Shown here in pieces: positions 16,162 to 23,813 of a DNA stretch of 39,597 bases. The first letter of the stretch is position 1, and every line of letters begins with the position of its first letter. Source of the DNA: Maritimibacter sp. (GTDB lineage Bacteria; Pseudomonadota; Alphaproteobacteria; Rhodobacterales; Rhodobacteraceae). The stretch spans positions 263,376 through 302,972 of the forward strand of contig NZVC01000029.1 in NCBI GenBank assembly GCA_002701395.1. Direction: 5' to 3'. The translations under genes and the position numbers were made by a program. The notes under the pieces were generated by a model, which was not told the DNA's origin, made no database searches, and was given only the letters and a program-made list of their open reading frames with translations.

Positions 16162-17418
16162 TCATGCGGCTGCCTCTTCCGCTGCGAGGTCTTTGTATGC
16201 GGCACCATCTGCCCTGATGGCTGTCTTCCCTGTGAAGTCCTGCCAGCGCTGAAGCGCAACATCGACATACGTCGGCGTAAGCTCCATCGCAAAACAGACA
16301 CGACCACAGGATTCCGCGGCAATCAGCGAAGTCCCTGAGCCCGAGAAGGGTTCATAGACAGCTTGTCCGGCGCTCGCGTTGTTCAGCATGGGGCGCCGCA
16401 TGCATTCCACCGGTTTCTGGGTCCCATGCACCGTCGCCGTATCCTGATCGCAGCTCGGGATCGACCAAAGGGTCGATTGCGTCCGGTCCCCGCTCCAGTG
16501 GCCTTTGCCCTTAACCGCGTACCAGCAGGGCTCGTGCTGCCAGTGGTAGTGGCCGCGGCTCAGCACCAGCCGCTCCTTGGCCCAGATGACCTGGCTGCGG
16601 ATGTCGAAGCCACAAGCAACGAGGCTTTCGGCCACCGTGCTGGAGTGTAGGGCTCCGTGCCAGACATAGGCGACCTCGCCGGGAAACAGGGCCCAGGCTT
16701 CCCGCCAATCTGCTCTGTCATCATTGGCGACCTTGCCAATACGCTTGGTCTTTGCCGCACCCGTCGCGTTGCGCCAGGCTGGGTCGTACATAACGCCGTA
16801 GGGCGGATCGGTTACCATCAGGTGCGGCGTGACCCCGTCCAGCAGGCGAGAAACCGCGGCGGCATCCGTGGCATCGCCGCAGAGCAGCCGGTGAGGCCCA
16901 AGCTGCCAGAGGTCACCGAGGCGAGACACCGGATGGGCGGGCGGTTCGGGTGTTTCCTCTTCCCGTGGATCGGGGCCGCCGTGGTTCAGCAGCGCATCCA
17001 GTTCGGCGCCGTCGAAGCCCAGGTCGCCGAGGTCCACACCCAGTTCGGATAGTTCGCCAAGTTCCAGCGAAAGGAGATCCCGATCCCAGCCAGCCTGTTC
17101 CGCCAGCCGGTTGTCGGCGAGGATGTAGGCCCGTTTCTGAGCCTCGGTGAGATGCGTCAGTTCGATCACCGGCACCGTCTCCAGCCCCAGCTTCTGTGCT
17201 GCCATTAGCCGTCCATGCCCGGCAATCACGCCGTTCTCGCCGTCGACCAGGATCGGGTTGTTGAACCCAAACTCGCGGATGGAGCCGGCGATCAGTCCGA
17301 CCTGCGCCTCGGAATGAGTGCGGGCGTTCTTCGCGTACGGGATCAACGAGCTCACCGGGCGGTAGTCGATCGCCACTGCGCCGTCGTTCATCGCTGATTT
17401 CTGGCTGCGGGCTGCCAT
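16162..17418 (-). CDS. ParB-domain/DNA adenine-type methyltransferase fusion
   Basis: The first 100 residues form a ParB/Sulfiredoxin-like domain with GVIAGHGRLMAAQKLG (GHGR at 67-70). The C-terminal part is an N4/N6 amino-methyltransferase: DPPYGVMYD (DPPY at 204-207) precedes a target-recognition region and then YEPFSGSGTSLIAAESCGR, the SAM-binding FxGxG motif, so the order is beta-class. Such fusions are common in alphaproteobacterial prophages, where they modify phage DNA against host restriction. The start MAARSQKSAM is supported by position; the second Met at residue 10 is possible. It is the first gene of the minus arm, upstream of the small terminase. Confidence 0.92.
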   Translation of the reverse strand: MAARSQKSAMNDGAVAIDYRPVSSLIPYAKNARTHSEAQVGLIAGSIREFGFNNPILVDGENGVIAGHGRLMAAQKLGLETVPVIELTHLTEAQKRAYILADNRLAEQAGWDRDLLSLELGELSELGVDLGDLGFDGAELDALLNHGGPDPREEETPEPPAHPVSRLGDLWQLGPHRLLCGDATDAAAVSRLLDGVTPHLMVTDPPYGVMYDPAWRNATGAAKTKRIGKVANDDRADWREAWALFPGEVAYVWHGALHSSTVAESLVACGFDIRSQVIWAKERLVLSRGHYHWQHEPCWYAVKGKGHWSGDRTQSTLWSIPSCDQDTATVHGTQKPVECMRRPMLNNASAGQAVYEPFSGSGTSLIAAESCGRVCFAMELTPTYVDVALQRWQDFTGKTAIRADGAAYKDLAAEEAAA

Positions 17419-17763
17419 TTGACCCCCTCCCGAATTCCATGCCTGGCCATGTTCGCCTCAAGGCAAAGTATACGGGATCACACATCTCTTTGTAATAACG
17501 ACATTAATTGACAAATATCGCCAAATTCCGACAGGTGTCTTGGCTCCCTTTGAATTGTGCTGGCGCGTGTAAGGTGCCGGTTACTGCGCGAAGGGACAGT
17601 TGGGACGGTTTGGACAGGTGAAGACGTTACTTCTCTCATGCGCGCGTGAGCAACAAACCGGATGATCTGTCCAATCTGTCCTTTTGCGCGTCTTCCGGGT
17701 TTGACACGCGGCTCCCGCAACGGTTGAACTGACTAAAGATTTGCCGAGGGAGGACGAAGAGCC
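17419..17763. promoter_or_regulatory. Divergent control region with TGTCC-type repeats
   Basis: This 345-bp gap separates the minus-strand methylase arm from the plus-strand QueC-like module and holds no gene. It contains GGACAG/GGACGG words at 17594-17616 and their complements CTGTCCAATCTGTCC at 17667-17681, giving an imperfect inverted repeat across about 90 bases. TTGACA at 17701-17706 could be a -35 element but lacks a clear -10. The GAGGGAGGA at 17746-17754 serves the 17764 gene. It probably holds the promoters for both arms. Confidence 0.5.
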
Positions 17764-18546
17764 GTGGGGCACAACACCTTGAGTCGCATCCCGGGTCACA
17801 AGTACTGGCGCGATGTTGCCGGTCTTCTTGCGACGTCCGTTTCCAATCAGGAGGTAATATCCGCGAGCGCAAAGGCCGCGGAACGGGATATGCTTCGCGC
17901 GGCCAATGATCCCGTCTTCGTTGAAGCCGTCCGATTGATGCTCGCAATTCCGGCAGCGGCGAGATCCGACGATTTCGCCGACGCCTTGCGCAAACTTGAT
18001 CTGAACGTGACAGCCAATCCCGAGTTGATGGAGCTGATCGTCGCAACGACGCAGCGATTGGATCAGGTTGCCCGCGCGGTCCGCATGCGGACCGACTTCG
18101 GCGAGATCGCAGCGCGCGCTCTGGTATCGACGTTGTCGACGGCCATCGGCGACGCTTTGCCCGGCCTTTTCGAAGCATCGCCCGCAGATGTCCAGGCTGT
18201 TGCGCGTCGCTTGTCCTGGTCAGCCGGCATCTCCGATCTCAGCCGCAGGTTCTACGGGGCTCTCGTGGGAGAGACTTTGTCATACTGGCTGGACCGAACG
18301 CTGGACACTCACGTCGGACCAGAAGGGCGCTTCGCAAACGCTGCAGACCGAAGCTCCTTCGATCTGGAACTCGACCAGTTCACCTTCGAGGCTACTCGGA
18401 TCATCAAGGAGTTCTCAGGCGGTTGGTACGGCAAGACGCTTCACACCAAAGGGAGCATCAGCAGTCCTGATGCTGCCATTTTCGGCGCCGTCGCCCTGAA
18501 GAAGATCGTGGAGGAGCTTCGGCTGAAGCAGGCGCGTCATGCCTGA
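17764..18546 (+). CDS. Uncharacterised helical protein, partner of the QueC-like gene
   Basis: The 260-residue product starts at GTG, about ten bases after a strong GAGGGAGGA. It is mostly alpha-helical without membrane segments (LMLAIPAAARSDDFADALRKLD, ELIVATTQRLDQVARAVRM). Near the C-terminus is a conserved-looking WYGKTLHTKGSISSPDAAIF stretch that may be the functional face. Its stop overlaps the start of the QueC-like gene by eight bases, so the two are translationally coupled and probably form a complex. Size and position recall QatB, which pairs with QueC-like QatC in the Qat anti-phage system, but I cannot show homology by eye. Confidence 0.75.
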   Translation: MGHNTLSRIPGHKYWRDVAGLLATSVSNQEVISASAKAAERDMLRAANDPVFVEAVRLMLAIPAAARSDDFADALRKLDLNVTANPELMELIVATTQRLDQVARAVRMRTDFGEIAARALVSTLSTAIGDALPGLFEASPADVQAVARRLSWSAGISDLSRRFYGALVGETLSYWLDRTLDTHVGPEGRFANAADRSSFDLELDQFTFEATRIIKEFSGGWYGKTLHTKGSISSPDAAIFGAVALKKIVEELRLKQARHA

Positions 18547-20416
18547 AGCATGTGTTCGTGTCGCCGGAAATCCGGAGCCAGTGGAAATTAGGATCAACGG
18601 AAGTCATCCGACTTTTCGTGCGTCAACCGACCCCATCCGTGCCGCAGCGATTACTGAGCTTGATCCGGTGATACTGGATCTCTTCGACATCGCCGCTGCG
18701 GTTCTTGCATTGGATGGAACGATCAAGCGAGGGAGCCCGATCCGCCCGCAGATGGGCTCTGATTGGCGTCGGCAATTCGACGTTACAATGCATGTCCGCA
18801 ACCCCATGCTCTGGAATTCAGCAGAAGTCATGGAAGCGCTGACCGATGCCGTCCAGTTCCTGACCGAAGACTCGTTCACGTTCCTCTTTCATCAGGTGGC
18901 CATTGAGAATACTGCCCAGCCGTTCCTGGATCTCGATCCTGCTGGCGCCGCTTTTCATGCAGAAAACGTAATCCTGTTCTCGGGTGGCCTCGATTCCTAT
19001 GCCGGCGCGCTGGAAGTTCTGTCGACGACACAGTCAAGCGTGATCCTCGTTACTCATCGCTCGGCGCAAAAGGTGATACCGCGCCAGGTCGAACTGGGAG
19101 GATATCTTGCCAGTCGGTTTCCGGGACGTGTGTTACACATTCAGGTCCTGGCGCGACGAGTCGGGCCGGAAGCCGAGGATAGCACACAACGCTCTCGGTC
19201 TTTCTTTTTCGCAGCCCTCGCCCAACTCGTCGCGGCCGCCTTCGGCGCCAAGCGCATTTGCTTTTTCGAGAACGGGATCATCAGCCACAACCTGCCTCTG
19301 ACGCCCCAGATCGTGGGAAGCATGGCCACCCGGACAACCCATCCGCTCTCCCTGACCAAGCTGAATACCTTGATGAAGTGCCTGGGCGACGATCTCGCGC
19401 CGATAGAAAACCGATACCAGTGGCTGACCAAGACCGACGTCGTAAGGCGCATCGCCGAGAACGGTGGTGCGGAAAAAATCGCAGTTGCAGTGTCCTGCAC
19501 CAGCATCCGAGAGCAGACGACGCTTCACACCCATTGTGGCGCGTGTTCTCAGTGCCTGGACCGTCGCTTTGCCATCCTTGCGGCGGGTCTGGAAGCTCAT
19601 GACTTCGAGACTGACTATCATACCGATGTGCTGTTTGGTTCCCGCGATGGCGACGCCTCCAGGACAATGGCGCTGGAATGGACCCGGCACACGTTCCGCC
19701 TGTCCGCCATGGATGAAACCGAATTCATGAAGGAGTTCGGACTGGAGTTGACACGGATCGCGCGTGGTCATCCCACGATGCCTGCCAGTGCCGTAATATC
19801 TCAAACTCGCGAGATGCACAGTCGCCATTCGAGATCGGTCCGAGACGCGCTCAATAGGATCGTTGTCGACCATTCCGATGATCTCTTGGCCCAGTCGCTT
19901 CCAGCAACGTCGCTCCTTGTGATGTGGTTGGGACAACCCGCGGGTAACGCCGACCGCCTGCCTGAAGATCCACGAACATCGGTTGAACCACGGGCCACCA
20001 TTGGCAACGATGATGAAGAGGACATTGTCCTGAACCCGGATGCACCGTTGAAGGTCGCATTTCTTGAAGAAGACAACCGGTATGTGGTGGCCGTTCGCGG
20101 CTTGGGACGCGTGGCCGGGCAACCGGCTCGCATCCCGCATGCCCTCAAGCCGACTTTTGATGGGGACCTGGCTGACAGACTTCCTCCAGAGAAGCACAGG
20201 TATGTGCACCTGATTTCCGCTCCATCGCTGCCGGACATGAACAAGGCAAGCATCATGTCAAATGTCCGTCGTTGCCGCAACGCTCTGGCCCAGTATTTTG
20301 AAGCTGTTCACGGTCGGCCACCCGATGGAGATCTTTTGATCCAGAACCGCGCCGGGCGCGGCTACCGGCTGGACCCCATGATCGAGCTCGTGCCCCCAAG
20401 AAACGGCGATCTGTAG
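18539..20416 (+). CDS. QueC-like (7-cyano-7-deazaguanine synthase family) protein with C-terminal winged-helix-like domain
   Basis: The 625-residue protein has an N-terminal domain of about 140 residues, then a QueC-like PP-loop ATPase core opening with ILFSGGLDSYAGAL (SGGLDS at 148-153) and closing with four cysteines at 320, 333, 336 and 339 (SC...HCGACSQC), the QueC zinc pattern. QueC makes preQ0 from 7-carboxy-7-deazaguanine and ammonia with ATP. A Glu/Asp-rich linker leads to a C-terminal segment with VRRCRNALAQYFEAVHG and NRAGRGYRLDP, resembling the winged helix of OmpR-type regulators. True QueC is about 230 residues and works with queD/queE/queF, none of which are here. The context suggests a defence role like QatC or Cap9 rather than queuosine synthesis. 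Confidence 0.8.
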   Translation: MPEACVRVAGNPEPVEIRINGSHPTFRASTDPIRAAAITELDPVILDLFDIAAAVLALDGTIKRGSPIRPQMGSDWRRQFDVTMHVRNPMLWNSAEVMEALTDAVQFLTEDSFTFLFHQVAIENTAQPFLDLDPAGAAFHAENVILFSGGLDSYAGALEVLSTTQSSVILVTHRSAQKVIPRQVELGGYLASRFPGRVLHIQVLARRVGPEAEDSTQRSRSFFFAALAQLVAAAFGAKRICFFENGIISHNLPLTPQIVGSMATRTTHPLSLTKLNTLMKCLGDDLAPIENRYQWLTKTDVVRRIAENGGAEKIAVAVSCTSIREQTTLHTHCGACSQCLDRRFAILAAGLEAHDFETDYHTDVLFGSRDGDASRTMALEWTRHTFRLSAMDETEFMKEFGLELTRIARGHPTMPASAVISQTREMHSRHSRSVRDALNRIVVDHSDDLLAQSLPATSLLVMWLGQPAGNADRLPEDPRTSVEPRATIGNDDEEDIVLNPDAPLKVAFLEEDNRYVVAVRGLGRVAGQPARIPHALKPTFDGDLADRLPPEKHRYVHLISAPSLPDMNKASIMSNVRRCRNALAQYFEAVHGRPPDGDLLIQNRAGRGYRLDPMIELVPPRNGDL

Positions 20417-20454
20417 TGCTTCGGCACCGAGCGCGTATCGTCGTCACTTAGTCG

Positions 20455-20556
20455 TGTCACGCCAAGACCTGCTCTTGTCACGTCTTCGCTATTGACTTTG
20501 TCGAGAAACGCCACTCGCGCAAAGAATAGTGTCACGTCAAGCTTGTCGGTGTCACG
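20455..20556 (+). repeat. Four direct TGTCACG repeats (iteron-like)
   Basis: TGTCACG occurs at 20455, 20476, 20530 and 20550, each followed by YC (CC, TC, TC, CC). The intervals are 21, 54 and 20 bases, so the units form two pairs spaced about two helical turns. They lie between the QueC-like gene and the AlpA/primase genes. They could be iterons of a replication origin or binding sites of the AlpA-like protein. Confidence 0.5.
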
Positions 20557-20630
20557 CCGGCGCCCCGGGATCTATGCCCACAACACCGTATGATCGACGC
20601 GAACATCAACAACATTCGTCGAGCGGTGGA

Positions 20631-20852
20631 ATGGAAAACCCTGACAAGCGCCATCTTCTGGAAGAAGCCAACGGATTACTTCTTCGCGAGCGCGAACTGG
20701 CGCAGCGTTGGAAGACGTCTCAACGCACGCTTCAACGGTGGCGCTCTGAGAACTTCGGCCCGGCCTATATCCGGATCGGCGGGGCGATACGCTACCCCAT
20801 GAAGGATGTCCTCGACTACGAGGCCCGTAACCGCTCCGGGGAGGCGAAGTAA
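20631..20852 (+). CDS. AlpA-like/MerR-type helix-turn-helix protein
   Basis: The 73-residue product starts MENPDKRHLLEEANG and contains LLLRERELAQRWKTSQRTLQRWRSE, a helix-turn-helix of the AlpA/excisionase type, then a wing (PAYIRIGGAIRYPMKDVLDY). Its stop overlaps the primase start by one base (TAATG). Such proteins act as excisionases or activators of the excision and replication genes of phage satellites. Upstream ATG codons in frame (20574) are possible; I preferred the one nearest the domain, though its ribosome-binding site is weak. Confidence 0.75.
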   Translation: MENPDKRHLLEEANGLLLRERELAQRWKTSQRTLQRWRSENFGPAYIRIGGAIRYPMKDVLDYEARNRSGEAK

Positions 20853-23173
20853 TGCAGATGCCTTCTCTGAAACAACCGGACTTTGAGATCGACAAAGTCG
20901 CCATGTCGCGCTTCGTGGATGTGGTCTTCGGCCATCTTGAGGGTTTCGTACCGGTCCGTGCTTTCGCTGAGAAGGGCACATCGGACAAACCGGCGGTCAT
21001 CGAGTTCCACGAGCCCCATGCTCTTGCGGAAGCACTGCACAGAATGGGTCCGCAAGCTGCCCGCGATTTCCGTGGGCTTTACGTTGTGCCGGCGACCGTC
21101 GCGGGGCCGGGAACCGCGAAAGTCGAAGACATCATTCAGACTGGCGTGCTGGTTGTAGATATCGACGCCGGGGATATCGACGTTATTTGCCACTATTTAG
21201 TGGCCCATCTTGGCGAGCCGAGCCTCGTTGTCGCTTCGGGCGGAGTGACTGCCGCTGGGCAGACCAAACGCCACCTATATTGGAAGTTGTCCGAGGCGGC
21301 TTGCGGCGATGACCTCGAATGCGTTCGGTCGTTGCGCGAGGAGATCGCACGAAAGGTAAATGGCGATCTCTCCTTCGGCCGCCTGCATCAGCCGATCCGC
21401 GTGCCCGGCAGCATCCATGGTAAGAATGGTCGCCGGACGCCGGTGCGGAACCTGGTCGAAGGTTCCTGCGAATACGAGCTCGGCGACCTGGCGGAGCGGG
21501 TAGAGGCCATGCCTCCGATTAAACCGACGGTTGGAGACCAAGACGCCCCGCAGGCCACGTCGACGATCCGGGTCGCTGACCTTGCGACGAAGCGGGTGCG
21601 TGAGAACTGTGTGGATGGCATCAGCCGTTTCGACGCCCTGTCGAAAGTGATTGGCCACTGGGTTCGGAATGTTCGTTTCCGGCGGTGCACTCTGCAGGAG
21701 GCCTGGATCGCAGTACAGGATCACAATGCCGCTCAGATTGCGCCGCCCTGGGACGAGGCGCGGTTGTTCCAGGATTTTGAGGCCATTCTGAAGCGGGACA
21801 TTGCCACCAATGGGCCGATGCCAACGAATGAAGAGACGAAGATCCCGGTGTTGGATGGCCTCGCCGTTGCATGCAGCGACGATGCAATCGCCCTTGAGTT
21901 CGTCGACTGCCATGGCCGGGACTGGCGCCACACGGCTGCCTGGGGCGCGTGGTTCGTATGGCAGGACGGAAAGTGGCAGCGCGACGAGATCAGCCGTGTC
22001 CGGGAACAGATGCGGCTTGTCTGCCGGGATGCTGCCTCTTCTGCGGAGAAGGCAAATGAAGCCCGGCGCCTTTCCAGTGAAAAGACGATTTCGGCGGCAC
22101 TCCGGATCGCGTCCTCTGACCAGCGGGTGGCCACGCGGCCATCGGACTGGGATGCTCAGCCTTGGCTGCTGAACACGCCAGCGGGCGTGGTCGATCTCGA
22201 AACCGGTGAGATCCGCGAACACGATCCGTTCCTGCTAATTGCCCAGATTACTAGCGCCAGCCCGGGTGGAGGATGCCCGCGTTGGATGGCGTTCCTGGAC
22301 GAGATCACCAATGGCGACCTCGCCTTGCAATCCTATCTCGCGCGCTTCGCCGGCTATTGCCTGACCGGAGCGACCTCCGAACAAGTCTTCGCCTTCCTGC
22401 ATGGCTCCGGTGCGAACGGCAAATCCGTGTTCATAGGCACGATCGCTGCGATCATGGGGGACTATGCTGTGACCGCCACGAATGAGACCTTCATGGCGTC
22501 CCGCGCTGATCGGCACCTGACCGAACTCGCGGGTCTGCGGGCGGCACGGCTCGTGGTGGTTCCGGAAACCGAACAGGGTCGCGCGTGGGCCGAAGGCCGC
22601 ATCAAGTCGGTGACCGGCGGCGAAAAGATCCGGGCGAACTACATGCGGCAGGATCACTTCGAGTTCACGCCCGAGTTCAAACTCGTCGTCGCCGGGAACC
22701 ATCGCCCTGCGCTGTCTGGGGTTGGAGAAGCGATGCGGCGGCGCCTGCACCTCGTTCCGTTCGAGGTGACGATCCCGGTCGAACAGCGTGACAAGGATCT
22801 CGCGGTGAAACTCTTCGCTGAACGAGACGGCATTCTCGCGTGGATGATTGGTGGTTGCGCCGAGTGGCAGAAGACCAGGCTGGCACCGCCGGAAAGGGTA
22901 CAAGCAGCAGCGAAGGCCTACTTCGAGGATGAGGACATTGTAGGGCAATGGTTGGAGGAGTGTTGCGATACCGGTGAGGGGCATCGGTCGACTGCACGCG
23001 ATCTGTTCTCCAACTGGTCCGGCTGGGCCGATCTTGCCGGACACCCGGTGGGCTCGCAGAAATCGCTCGGCACCGCGCTCCGGGAACGGGGCTTCGTTGG
23101 ACGCAAGGTCCAGGGGCAGCGCGGCTGGATCGGCCTGCGCCTGCGCAAGACTTTGCGGTCCGCGGGGGAATAG
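20852..23173 (+). CDS. P4/D5-type primase-helicase
   Basis: A 773-residue replication protein. The N-terminal part resembles an archaeo-eukaryotic primase (PrimPol/RepB-like) with GVLVVDIDAGDID as its acidic site, then SGGVTAAGQTKRHLYWKL and the RLHQPIRVPGSIHGKNG segment. The C-terminal half is a D5-type SF3 helicase with Walker A GSGANGKS at 518-525, followed by VVPETEQGRAWAEGRIKSVTGG and KLVVAGNHRP, the usual B and C motifs. It would unwind and prime DNA at an origin, consistent with autonomous replication of the element after excision. The TGTCACG repeats upstream are a candidate origin. It is translationally coupled to the AlpA-like gene. Confidence 0.92.
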   Translation: MQMPSLKQPDFEIDKVAMSRFVDVVFGHLEGFVPVRAFAEKGTSDKPAVIEFHEPHALAEALHRMGPQAARDFRGLYVVPATVAGPGTAKVEDIIQTGVLVVDIDAGDIDVICHYLVAHLGEPSLVVASGGVTAAGQTKRHLYWKLSEAACGDDLECVRSLREEIARKVNGDLSFGRLHQPIRVPGSIHGKNGRRTPVRNLVEGSCEYELGDLAERVEAMPPIKPTVGDQDAPQATSTIRVADLATKRVRENCVDGISRFDALSKVIGHWVRNVRFRRCTLQEAWIAVQDHNAAQIAPPWDEARLFQDFEAILKRDIATNGPMPTNEETKIPVLDGLAVACSDDAIALEFVDCHGRDWRHTAAWGAWFVWQDGKWQRDEISRVREQMRLVCRDAASSAEKANEARRLSSEKTISAALRIASSDQRVATRPSDWDAQPWLLNTPAGVVDLETGEIREHDPFLLIAQITSASPGGGCPRWMAFLDEITNGDLALQSYLARFAGYCLTGATSEQVFAFLHGSGANGKSVFIGTIAAIMGDYAVTATNETFMASRADRHLTELAGLRAARLVVVPETEQGRAWAEGRIKSVTGGEKIRANYMRQDHFEFTPEFKLVVAGNHRPALSGVGEAMRRRLHLVPFEVTIPVEQRDKDLAVKLFAERDGILAWMIGGCAEWQKTRLAPPERVQAAAKAYFEDEDIVGQWLEECCDTGEGHRSTARDLFSNWSGWADLAGHPVGSQKSLGTALRERGFVGRKVQGQRGWIGLRLRKTLRSAGE

Positions 23174-23175
23174 CA

Positions 23176-23367
23176 GTGAACGCGCTAAATCCCCGCCACC
23201 TGAAACCGCTCGAACGCCGGGCTGAACTGTGCCGCATCCTCGCGCTCGGTCTCGTCCGCCTGAAGGCGCGACAGGCCGAACTATCTGACCGGAATGGAGA
23301 ATTTCCGCTACACTCTCTGTCCGACCAGAGCGTCCATACAACCGTACAGCAATCGGAGGACGCTTGA
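23176..23367 (+). CDS. Small hypothetical protein of the recombinase operon (63 aa)
   Basis: GTG start three bases after the primase stop; the sequence MNALNPRHLKPLERRAELCRI continues as a helix, then a Ser/Gln-rich tail. The stop overlaps the next gene's ATG by one base (TGATG). Small proteins beginning NxLNPRHL...ERRAELC are, as I recall, regularly found before DUF2924/serine-recombinase pairs in Rhodobacteraceae. Function unknown. Confidence 0.65.
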   Translation: MNALNPRHLKPLERRAELCRILALGLVRLKARQAELSDRNGEFPLHSLSDQSVHTTVQQSEDA

Positions 23368-23813
23368 TGACCGACACCATCCCCGCACGCCTGGCGGCGC
23401 TGAAGACCACCCCGACGCAGGAACTGAAGACCCAGTGGCGCGAGTTGTTCGACAGCGAGCCGCCGCCGTTCAACCGCCGCTATCTTGAAAGCCGTTTGGC
23501 CTACCGCATCCAGGAACTGGCCTATGGCGGGCTGAAGCCCGAGACGGTGCAGCGGTTGGAACGGCTGGGCGAAGAACTGGATGGTGCAGACCGAAAGAAG
23601 AGCCGCATTCGTGCAGATATGATGCCGATCGCCGGCACTCGATTGATCCGCGAGTGGCAGGGCACCGAACATGTCGTCACCGTCACGACAGACGGCTTCG
23701 AGTGGCAGGGCAGGCCCTACAAATCGCTTTCCGCTATTGCGCGCGGCATCGCCGGTACGCGCTGGAACGGCTGGGTGTTCTTTGGCCTCAAGAACCAAAG
23801 GGGGCGGACATGA
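23367..23813 (+). CDS. DUF2924-domain protein
   Basis: The 148-residue protein has the DUF2924 pattern: LKTTPTQELKTQWRELFDSEPPP, NRRYLESRLAYRIQELAYGGL, then GTRLIREWQGTEHVVTV, GFEWQGRPYKSLSAIARGI and a final GTRWNGWVFFGLK. Family members are nearly always encoded beside a large serine recombinase and are thought to assist it, but the biochemistry is not established. The stop overlaps the recombinase start (ATGA). Confidence 0.88.
   Translation: MTDTIPARLAALKTTPTQELKTQWRELFDSEPPPFNRRYLESRLAYRIQELAYGGLKPETVQRLERLGEELDGADRKKSRIRADMMPIAGTRLIREWQGTEHVVTVTTDGFEWQGRPYKSLSAIARGIAGTRWNGWVFFGLKNQRGRT

Noticed and set aside
17764..20416. Queuosine or preQ0 biosynthesis operon
   Set aside because: The QueC-like protein is almost three times normal length, has extra domains, and no queD, queE or queF neighbour exists.
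17419..20416. Complete Qat system
   Set aside because: No KAP-type ATPase (QatA) and no TatD-like nuclease (QatD) flank the pair; neighbours are the methylase and the AlpA/primase genes.
22235..23473. Minus-strand frame opposite the primase C-terminus
   Set aside because: No recognisable domain or start signal; it spans two real plus-strand genes.
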